Positions 7,745 to 12,886 of a stretch of DNA of 12,886 nt are shown piece by piece; position 1 is the first letter of the stretch; each line of letters begins with the position of its first letter. The DNA is from Anaerolineae bacterium. Lineage in GTDB: Bacteria > Chloroflexota > Anaerolineae > 4572-78 > J111. A program made the translations under genes and the position numbers. The stretch lies in assembly GCA_020433835.1 (NCBI GenBank), contig JAGRBY010000158.1:1-12886 (forward strand). The letters are read 5' to 3'. Under the pieces are notes generated by a model, which saw nothing but the letters and a program-made list of their open reading frames with translations, was not told the DNA's origin and did no database searches.

Positions 7745-9064
7745 TCACATATCAATTGAGTCTTGGCTATCCAGCTTATCGTAACTCAAAGCAATGGTTC
7801 GATAGATATTTTGGATGTGGCCGGTCGGCGAGATGCCCCGCTGCTTGAGCGAAGGGTGCTCCAGTAGAGCCGGATCGCGCAGTTGGTTGAGATAGTCAGC
7901 CGGGCTAATGGCCCGTCGGTAGCGGGCCATATAGCTTCCGGCCAGATGCAGGGCCAGAGGTAGGTAGCCCAGTTCTTTGGCGATGGCGGCCAGAATGTTC
8001 TCATCGGCATCAGGACAGTGCTGGCGCAGTAGCTCCAAACTTTCGGCCTGGCTCAACACGTTGAGCGCCAATATCCGCACGCCCAGCGCTGCTTCCCAAT
8101 CGATCCGTCGGCTGGTAACCAGAATGCGGCAGCCGCCCACAGCAGGCCGCCATTGGGCCAGCAGTTCGGGATCTTCACAGTTGTCAAAAACCAATAAGCG
8201 CGGCATCGGCTGCTGCCAGGCTGCCACCACCAGCCGTAACTGATCCTGAAGGGACAGCTCATTGAAATCAGGGCGCAAGTCCATGGCTCCCTTACCACCG
8301 CAGGCGGCGACCTCAGCCGGAATGGCCTTGGCATCGGCGAAGCTGAGCCAATACACTCCGCCGGCAAAAAAGCGACCATAGCGATGAACAAATTCGCTGG
8401 CTAACTGCGTTTTGCCGATACCCCCCAACCCGGTTGTTGCGGCTGTTTCTGTTTGGCCGATGGCGATACTTTCGCCGCCTTTCAATGTGGTTGCCAGCGT
8501 TGCTAAATCATCTTGTCGCCCGACAAATAAGGGGTTACGGCTGAGAGGCATCAGTGATCCTGGCGGTAGAGGTCCTGGTTTAGGCGGCACGTCGAGAGGA
8601 AGTTGGGCCAGGTAATCTAACGCCGCTGCAAGATCCATTTGGGGAGATGGCCGGTTTATTATCGCTTCTTCACGCTGGCGAAGGATCTCGACCAGCAAAT
8701 CCAAAGCGGCTGCTTGTTCCTCATAATAGGTGCGTCGAGCCAGACCCAATTGTGCTGCTACGTAGTCCCAGTTGCGTTTTTTGATGAAGCGTTCGGTGAG
8801 AATGACGTACGGTCGTTCGGATTTTTCGGGTGAACTGTCGCTGTTGCTAGGGGCAGGCAGTGTGCGAATTCCATCTCGTATTACCTCGCGTAAGGCGCGA
8901 CCGCGATTTTCGAGGGTGTTGGAATAACCCGCTTCCTTCCGTCGCGCCTCCACGATATGCAATTTGGCTAACGGATGTTTACCCAATTTGGGCGAACTAT
9001 CCCAGGCCCGCATTGCTTTGCGCAGCAAATCGGCATCAATTTTTAGTGTGTCATGTGTTCCCAT
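7745..9064 (-). CDS. N-terminal part of interrupted NB-ARC (STAND) ATPase with HTH-like region
   Basis: The upstream half (439 aa) of a STAND-class signalling ATPase. Residues 1-70 are a helical region often seen at the start of such proteins; 95-130 (NWDYVAAQLGLARRTYYEEQ) resemble a sigma-region-4-like helix-turn-helix. The nucleotide switch follows: VGR at 181-183, Walker A GLGGIGKT at 212-219, Walker B LLVFDN at 290-295, sensor ILVTSR at 314-319 and the GLPL-like LGYLPLAL at 365-372. The ORF then ends at TGA right inside a conserved stretch (SYDKLDSQDSIDM), and the expected continuation (ALQLLARAACLAPGEP) resumes in the same frame directly after the stop. This points to a nonsense mutation, a sequence error or readthrough rather than a natural gene end. 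The start ATG at 9064 has no clear ribosome binding site. The likely role is a ligand-triggered, ATP-dependent regulator or defence sensor. Confidence 0.9.
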   Translation of the reverse strand: MGTHDTLKIDADLLRKAMRAWDSSPKLGKHPLAKLHIVEARRKEAGYSNTLENRGRALREVIRDGIRTLPAPSNSDSSPEKSERPYVILTERFIKKRNWDYVAAQLGLARRTYYEEQAAALDLLVEILRQREEAIINRPSPQMDLAAALDYLAQLPLDVPPKPGPLPPGSLMPLSRNPLFVGRQDDLATLATTLKGGESIAIGQTETAATTGLGGIGKTQLASEFVHRYGRFFAGGVYWLSFADAKAIPAEVAACGGKGAMDLRPDFNELSLQDQLRLVVAAWQQPMPRLLVFDNCEDPELLAQWRPAVGGCRILVTSRRIDWEAALGVRILALNVLSQAESLELLRQHCPDADENILAAIAKELGYLPLALHLAGSYMARYRRAISPADYLNQLRDPALLEHPSLKQRGISPTGHIQNIYRTIALSYDKLDSQDSIDM

Positions 9065-9137
9065 GTGGTTTATTTCACTTTTTTCCGCACTTTCACCGCA
9101 TTTTCTGCACTTTTTTTGCCCTATACTGGTAAGTAAC

Positions 9138-9152
9138 TGTCCGGGCCGGACA
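9138..9152. promoter_or_regulatory. Palindrome TGTCCGG-G-CCGGACA, possible operator
   Basis: Perfect 7-bp arms around one central base, 11 bp after the TATACT at 9122-9127, so it would overlap a transcription start if that is a -10 box. Its size fits a dimeric repressor or activator site. Function is inferred from position only. Confidence 0.4.
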
Positions 9153-9206
9153 CTAATAATAATGAGGCCACGGATAGCTCGCGAGCCGGCTGAGTCGCTC
9201 TCTGCC

Positions 9207-9218
9207 GAAGGATCCTTC
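9207..9218. promoter_or_regulatory. Palindrome GAAGGATCCTTC in the peptide leader
   Basis: A perfect 12-bp palindrome, 39 bp before the peptide start codon, preceded by a second perfect palindrome GCTCGCGAGC at 9177-9186. The flanking GCCG and CGGC could extend it into a leader hairpin in RNA. It may be a protein site or a 5'-UTR structure; the sequence alone does not decide. Confidence 0.35.
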
Positions 9219-9257
9219 TTCTTACGGCCTTTCTAGATTTATCTGGGAGGGTAAATA

Positions 9258-9407
9258 ATGAAGATTTTGCACGGATACTTATCAAATGTGGTAATGGCTG
9301 GGGCTTTGCCTATTACAAACGGTACAGCTGTAACCATTGATATAAATGGAGCAGCAACCGCACATCGAACAGATAAGTGTGGTGGCAGCAGCGGCGGCGG
9401 TTGTTAA
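9258..9407 (+). CDS. 49-aa peptide with Gly/Ser/Cys-rich tail (possible RiPP-like precursor or peptide signal)
   Basis: A short ORF starting MKILHGYLSNVV and ending in KCGGSSGGGC, 49 residues. GGGAGGG at 9245-9251, 6 nt before ATG, is one of the strongest ribosome binding sites in the window, which is the main reason to call it a gene. The first 40 residues are unremarkable and mildly hydrophobic, without a clear signal peptide; the last ten contain both Cys residues, two Ser and five Gly. This recalls the Gly/Ser/Cys core of azole-forming peptides such as microcin B17, but no cyclodehydratase, radical-SAM enzyme or exporter is present here. The two Cys could also close a disulfide loop or bind metal. 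It is divergent from the interrupted NB-ARC gene and convergent with the TPR gene of the second STAND locus. No family was recognised. Confidence 0.6.
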   Translation: MKILHGYLSNVVMAGALPITNGTAVTIDINGAATAHRTDKCGGSSGGGC

Positions 9408-9419
9408 TGTGTAGCTACT

Positions 9420-9455
9420 TTAACTCCTGGAGATGTTAATATCTCCAGGAGTTAA
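9420..9455. terminator. Perfect 15-bp stem-loop shared by convergent genes
   Basis: TTAACTCCTGGAGAT (9420-9434) is exactly complementary to 9441-9455, with the 6-nt loop GTTAAT. It begins 12 nt after the peptide stop codon and contains the last codons and the TAA (in the loop) of the convergent TPR gene. There is no T-run on either side, so it is at best a weak or factor-assisted terminator; protection of both 3' ends is another option. Confidence 0.5.
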
Positions 9456-10635
9456 GGCAGCGTTCTAAAAGCATCTGAAAATGGTGCCGTTGGGCAGGCC
9501 AATGCAATTGGGCAATCCGCGTATTGGCAGCCGTAATCCAGACAGCAGTTTGTTCAAGCTGGCCGGCTAATTGACCATACTTGATCAAAGCCAACAGCGC
9601 CCGAATTTCTCCATAGGCATAGTTGAGCGTCTGGAAGTTGATCAAGGCCGTTTCCAAATACGGTTTCGCCTTATCCGTATGATGCTGATCAAGCAAGGCC
9701 TCGCCCAGATTAACCCAGGCCGACGCCAAATAGCGCGCGTTGATGAAACGCCGGTAGAGCGCTTCGGATTGGCGTGCGTATTTTTCTGCCTGGCCCGGAT
9801 CGCCATTAAGGCGATGGGCATAACTCATATTGAGATAAATTAATCCCAGTTCGGATTTTTCACTGGTAAGTTCAGCCTGTTTCAACGCCTTTTCCGAATA
9901 GCGCAGCGCTTCTTCGGGGCGTTCTGCTTCTGCATAGAGAAGGCTGAGGTTGAGATAACCGCGCATTAAGCCGTGGTCATCGGTCATGGTCTGCCAAAAA
10001 GTGCAGGCTTGTTTTAGATGTTCTTGAGCCAGATCCCAGTTGTATTGGCGGGTATAGAGCGTTCCCAAATGGTTGTGCGTGTGAGCCTGACCATGGTCGT
10101 TGCCGTACTGCTCGAAAATGCGAAGGGCCGCACAACATAACACCTCAGCTCGCCACCAGCGATTGTAATCAATATAAAGATAGCCCAAATTTGAGTAGGC
10201 ACGGGCCTTATTATAGTAATCTTCGGTGCCACGTGCCAAATTAATTGTGCGGTAATATTGGCTAATGGCCTCTCTGGTATGGTCCTGGCGGGTATATAAG
10301 CGGGCCAATAAGGTAGAAAATTCTACTTCGGTCAGCGTATCCTTGGCTTGGTGAGCAACCTGTCTAGCCCGCGTTAGAACATCTTGCCAGACAGACCAAT
10401 GACCACTTCGCTCCATAGGCTCTGAGAAGGCCGAAATCAACTCAACCGTATAGGGCCAGGCTTCATCAAGCTCTATAGCGAAATGAATAGCCGTTATAAT
10501 CTGCTGGCGGTATTGATCCAATTCAGCGGGTGAAGTTTCTGGGGAACTCATAAAATCGCGCCAATATTGAATATTGGTCAGGACATAGGTACGAAAAAGG
10601 TCAGGCGCATCGAGGGTCACAGTTCCGACTGCCAC
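9436..10635 (-). CDS. TPR-repeat protein, partner of the NB-ARC gene
   Basis: A 399-aa helical protein made largely of TPR units. About seven are visible between residues 100 and 380 (for example ARAYSNLGYLYIDYNRWWRAE, then AHTHNHLGTLYTRQYNWDLAQ). They are typical of ligand- or partner-binding arms in STAND signalling proteins. The gene overlaps the NB-ARC gene by 19 nt in another frame. GTG at 10635 was chosen because GAGGT (10642-10646) lies 6 nt upstream; GTG at 10620, which overlaps the upstream TGA as GTGA, is the alternative and removes five residues. The overlap implies translational coupling, so the two products probably form one complex. The C-terminal codons lie inside the stem-loop at 9420-9455. 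No enzymatic domain or membrane segment is seen. Confidence 0.88.
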   Translation of the reverse strand: MAVGTVTLDAPDLFRTYVLTNIQYWRDFMSSPETSPAELDQYRQQIITAIHFAIELDEAWPYTVELISAFSEPMERSGHWSVWQDVLTRARQVAHQAKDTLTEVEFSTLLARLYTRQDHTREAISQYYRTINLARGTEDYYNKARAYSNLGYLYIDYNRWWRAEVLCCAALRIFEQYGNDHGQAHTHNHLGTLYTRQYNWDLAQEHLKQACTFWQTMTDDHGLMRGYLNLSLLYAEAERPEEALRYSEKALKQAELTSEKSELGLIYLNMSYAHRLNGDPGQAEKYARQSEALYRRFINARYLASAWVNLGEALLDQHHTDKAKPYLETALINFQTLNYAYGEIRALLALIKYGQLAGQLEQTAVWITAANTRIAQLHWPAQRHHFQMLLERCLNSWRY

Positions 10636-12023
10636 CGGATTACCTCGGTCAAAAGAAAAGTTTCGGTTAAGCGGTGAATGCGATAAACCATTTCTTCCAG
10701 GCCCCCACTGGCCTCAACAAGATTGCGATAGATAAGTTGTTGTAGAGCCTCGCCTAGCAGCTCCATATCAAGTTTACTCACGAAGGAGAGTTGTTTTAAG
10801 TTGCCACCTTGCGCCAGCGGCATGGCCAGCAACACCTGGCGGCTAACCGAATCGAGCGCATGCCAGGCTTGCCAGTAAATATAGGTATAGAGGGCATCGA
10901 TCGATTTGCCCTGAGCCTGTCGCAGATTTTCCAAGATGTGGGGCAGCGGCAAAATGCAGGTTTGGCCCACAACCAACTTCAAAGCTAAGGGATTACCACC
11001 GACAACATCATAAATGCTTTCCAACTGACCCAAGGATGCCTGAGCCAGCTTAGGAATATGGCGAACTTCAGCCTCGTGGTGTAACAGATCGAGAGCATTG
11101 CTTTTAGAAAGCTGCTTAATCGTAACACAGTGAACATCGGGTTGTTGATGCAGGCTGTTGCGGCTGGTGAGCAGAATACGGCTGGGATTAGTTAGCCTGT
11201 GCAGTGCCGGCAGCAGGGCTTGATAATCGGTCATGCTTTCCAGATTATCAATGACAATAAAGTACGGTTCGCTTTTGAGCAGAATTTTTAGCGCGGTTAG
11301 CTTTTCTTTAGGCGATGTGGTCAGTGGCGGTTCAGGATGAAGTTGTAGCAAAAGTTGATCAATCATGCTGTCAACATCGAGCGCGGCGTGCTCAACAACC
11401 TGAACCCCCACAGCCGGATTAAAAAATGTCTGCTTAGCGCTAACCCAGCCCACAGCTTTAAATTGGTTAGACAGGGCTATCTCCCGAACGAGCGCATTGG
11501 CCAGAGCCGTTTTACCGATACCGCCCAGTCCTTCCAGTGAAAACAACCAAGATGGTCCCGGTGTGGCCAACAGTTCCAGCAGCTTATCGAGTGTGGCTCT
11601 AACCCCAAACAGTTCCGTTTCCGAGGGTAAATGGAGGCGCTGTTCCAACTTGGCATAGCCCTCGGTTTGGACCTGCCGCTCCCATTGATCGAGCATCTCG
11701 GCCAGCGTGCTGATAGCCTGCTTTTGATATTTGTAGACGGTGCCTTCGGCAATGTTGAGCCGGTTCGCCACCGCCGTTACGGCCAATTGATCCAAAAAGC
11801 GCAGCCGTATCAGTAAAGCCAACTGGCTCTGATTGGCCTTCAGCCGGTCAAGCAGTTGTAACAAGATATCATTGGTGGCTCGATGCGTATTTTCACCGGT
11901 GCGTTGATTTTGTTGAAACAGGAAAAGATGCCCTAACGGGCTGGATTGGGTACTGCCATGATGCCACTGCCTTAGCGCTTCATGGATCTTATCTTCGAGT
12001 TGAGGGGATGACAATTGTGCCAT
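10617..12023 (-). CDS. NB-ARC (STAND) ATPase with sigma-region-4-like HTH
   Basis: A 468-aa STAND switch protein. Residues 50-107 are helical and end in LAVTAVANRLNIAEGTVYKYQKQAI, a clear sigma-70-region-4-like helix-turn-helix, so DNA or RNA-polymerase contact is plausible. The NB-ARC core has Walker A GLGGIGKT (165-172), Walker B YFIVIDNLE (254-262), sensor RILLTSR (282-288) and the GLPL-type GGNPLALKL (342-350), followed by a winged-helix-like region up to the C-terminus. The sensing TPR part is coded by the next, overlapping gene instead of being fused. ATG at 12023 was preferred over an in-frame TTG nine bases upstream; neither has a good ribosome binding site. It differs enough from the locus at 6191-9064 that a recent duplication is unlikely. 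The role is probably an ATP-gated regulator; an anti-phage sensor is also possible. Confidence 0.9.
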   Translation of the reverse strand: MAQLSSPQLEDKIHEALRQWHHGSTQSSPLGHLFLFQQNQRTGENTHRATNDILLQLLDRLKANQSQLALLIRLRFLDQLAVTAVANRLNIAEGTVYKYQKQAISTLAEMLDQWERQVQTEGYAKLEQRLHLPSETELFGVRATLDKLLELLATPGPSWLFSLEGLGGIGKTALANALVREIALSNQFKAVGWVSAKQTFFNPAVGVQVVEHAALDVDSMIDQLLLQLHPEPPLTTSPKEKLTALKILLKSEPYFIVIDNLESMTDYQALLPALHRLTNPSRILLTSRNSLHQQPDVHCVTIKQLSKSNALDLLHHEAEVRHIPKLAQASLGQLESIYDVVGGNPLALKLVVGQTCILPLPHILENLRQAQGKSIDALYTYIYWQAWHALDSVSRQVLLAMPLAQGGNLKQLSFVSKLDMELLGEALQQLIYRNLVEASGGLEEMVYRIHRLTETFLLTEVIRWQSEL

Positions 12024-12097
12024 AATGTGCAACTCGCGCTTGGAAGGACTAAATTTTGTTGGTCTGTGGCTTGCCAGATTACTGGAAACGCCCTTTC

Positions 12098-12126
12098 AGC
12101 ATACCACAGATAGATTCCAAATACAA
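12098..12126 (-). promoter_or_regulatory. Candidate promoter of the second STAND operon
   Basis: Read on the minus strand, TTGTAT (12126-12121) and TATGCT (12103-12098) are 17 bp apart, a usable though imperfect -35/-10 pair, about 75 bp before the start codon. A 7-bp inverted repeat (TCTGTGG at 12063-12069, complement at 12104-12110) overlaps its -10 side. The call rests on spacing and partial consensus only. Confidence 0.3.
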
Positions 12127-12282
12127 TGGTTTTTACTAGTCAATAATGGCTAGCTCTGAAGCCATTCTGTAGAGGTTTTAGTAGATTTCTAACAGGTACA
12201 GCGAGAGATAAACAAAAATGGGGAGAACCGTAAAGTCGATTCTGGTATAGGCTAACAGAACACCACCCAAAGGATCTTATCC

Positions 12283-12705
12283 ATGGTCAAATCTAAGCGA
12301 TACAGCTTCATTCTATGGGCAAATGGCTTTGAGGAAATGATGGCTGCTGTGTTTATCGCCGAACTACGACAAGCCAATCGGCGGGTTAAGCTGGTTGGTC
12401 TGACGCGCAAACCAAGCCGAGGCGCTTATGGCCTGATATTTACTCCGGATATATCATTAGATGAAGCCCTGCCTCTGGCTGCCAACGCTGTTTTGGTCAT
12501 AATACCCTCTCGATCGGCCAGTTTCGCCCCCCTACAAACCGATCCCCGTCTGTCTCCCTTTTTCCATGCTGCGCACAAAGCCTATTTCATCACCGGACCT
12601 CTGACCAAGGCTGATCGAGCGCTCTTCCCGCCGAACTGTGAGTGGATTGAGATTGAGCCAAGCGACGAAGCCCTGCTCAAGGTGGTGCGGAAGATAGTGA
12701 TTTGA
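12283..12705 (+). CDS. Shortened DJ-1/PfpI-like protein lacking catalytic residues
   Basis: A 140-aa protein related by eye to the DJ-1/PfpI/YajL glutamine-amidotransferase-like fold. The N-terminal strand and turn FILWANGFEEMMAAVFIAEL and VKLVGLTRKP, then FTPDISLDEA, the strand AVLVIIP, DPRLSPFFHAAHKAYFITGP and a C-terminal helix follow the family order. The key residues are gone: the conserved Glu (DJ-1 Glu18) aligns with Met20, the PGG turn is PSR, and the nucleophile Cys of the AICAGP motif is replaced in YFITGP (around Ile103-Thr104). The family is usually 170-190 aa, so about 40-50 residues are missing after this point. AAAGGA (12269-12274) lies 8 nt before ATG, supporting expression. 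It is probably a non-enzymatic relative with a binding or structural role; it is divergent from the second STAND operon. Confidence 0.6.
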   Translation: MVKSKRYSFILWANGFEEMMAAVFIAELRQANRRVKLVGLTRKPSRGAYGLIFTPDISLDEALPLAANAVLVIIPSRSASFAPLQTDPRLSPFFHAAHKAYFITGPLTKADRALFPPNCEWIEIEPSDEALLKVVRKIVI

Positions 12706-12731
12706 GAAAAATCCTCCTGCTTAACGCTCGA

Positions 12732-12826
12732 TAGCACAACATTAAACTGTGGAAACGTGAGAACGGCGGAAGATCGACAAAAAAATCGACAGAATTGACA
12801 AGGGTAGCGCAACATTAAACCGTGGA
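12732..12826. repeat. Imperfect 22-bp direct repeat
   Basis: Two copies, 12732-12753 and 12805-12826, share 20 of 22 bases including CAACATTAAAC and GTGGA, with a 73-bp period. Between them ATCGACA occurs twice (12773-12779, 12785-12791), followed by TTGACA (12795-12800). They start 27 bp after the DJ-1-like gene. They could be regulator sites for a gene beyond the right edge or repeat ends; nothing more is visible in 12827-12886. Confidence 0.5.
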
Positions 12827-12886
12827 GAGAGGTAAAGACCCCAGGTTTTTGCCTAAATTGTAAGCATGTTGCCCCATTGAGCGCCA

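Larger units (their letters stand above)
9065..9257. promoter_or_regulatory. Divergent control region between NB-ARC gene and peptide gene
   Basis: This 193-bp gap must carry the start signals of both flanking genes. Next to the NB-ARC gene four CACTTT/CATTTT units begin at 9076, 9088, 9099 and 9108, spaced about one helical turn. A TATACT (9122-9127) could be a -10 element in either direction, but no good -35 partner was found. Three short palindromes follow on the peptide side (9138-9152, 9177-9186, 9207-9218). The combination suggests a regulated divergent promoter; the exact transcription starts are not readable. Confidence 0.45.

Noticed and set aside
8860..9236. Plus-strand ORFs opposite the NB-ARC start and through the divergent region
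   Set aside because: Shadows of the NB-ARC gene; no ribosome binding site, and the CACTTT repeats translate to low-complexity Phe/His runs.
10617..10635. Frameshift between the NB-ARC and TPR genes of the second locus
   Set aside because: The NB-ARC protein ends at a plausible domain boundary and the TPR gene has its own GAGGT ribosome binding site, so a natural overlapping pair is more likely than a broken fusion.

Overview
The window looks like chromosomal DNA of a free-living bacterium, most likely a Chloroflexota (Anaerolineae- or Caldilineae-like) lineage. This is an inference from gene content: two large STAND-type ATPase loci with N-terminal helix-turn-helix segments and long TPR arrays, a prokaryotic animal-type haem peroxidase, a GH1 glucosidase and many short inverted-repeat elements. 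No rRNA, tRNA, CRISPR array or transposase gene was found.

Layout. 1-632 (+): 3' half of a GH1 beta-glucosidase, closed by a strong hairpin terminator (666-712). 633-1463: non-coding, holding a decayed 121-bp MITE-like element and a pyrimidine-rich inverted repeat. 1464-6032 (+): a three-gene co-directional cassette of haem peroxidase, KP-43-like subtilisin and a 163-aa acidic protein of unknown family; a 48-bp palindromic repeat lies between the first two genes. 6049-6162: a second, well-preserved MITE-like element with perfect 14-bp terminal inverted repeats, in a convergent gap. 6191-9064 (-): an NB-ARC/TPR protein whose single reading frame is broken by one in-frame TGA (7745-7747). 9065-9257: divergent intergenic region with phased CACTTT-type repeats and three short palindromes. 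9258-9407 (+): a 49-aa peptide gene with a strong ribosome binding site and a Gly/Ser/Cys-rich tail. 9420-9455: a perfect 15-bp stem-loop between the peptide gene and the convergent TPR gene. 9436-12023 (-): a second STAND locus, here a natural-looking two-gene pair (NB-ARC then TPR, overlapping by 19 nt). 12283-12705 (+): a shortened DJ-1/PfpI-like protein without the catalytic residues. 12706-12886: an imperfect 22-bp direct repeat.

How it may fit together. The left cassette combines an oxidising haem enzyme and a protease with a long N-terminal region, followed by a small protein that may be its partner or substrate. The right half is signalling: two multidomain ATP-dependent switch proteins with DNA-binding-like N-termini surround one tiny Cys/Gly-rich peptide. 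The working hypothesis, which is inference only, is that the peptide is the output or the ligand of the STAND switches, and that the peroxidase and subtilisin could act on it or on the acidic protein. Nothing in the window proves this link.
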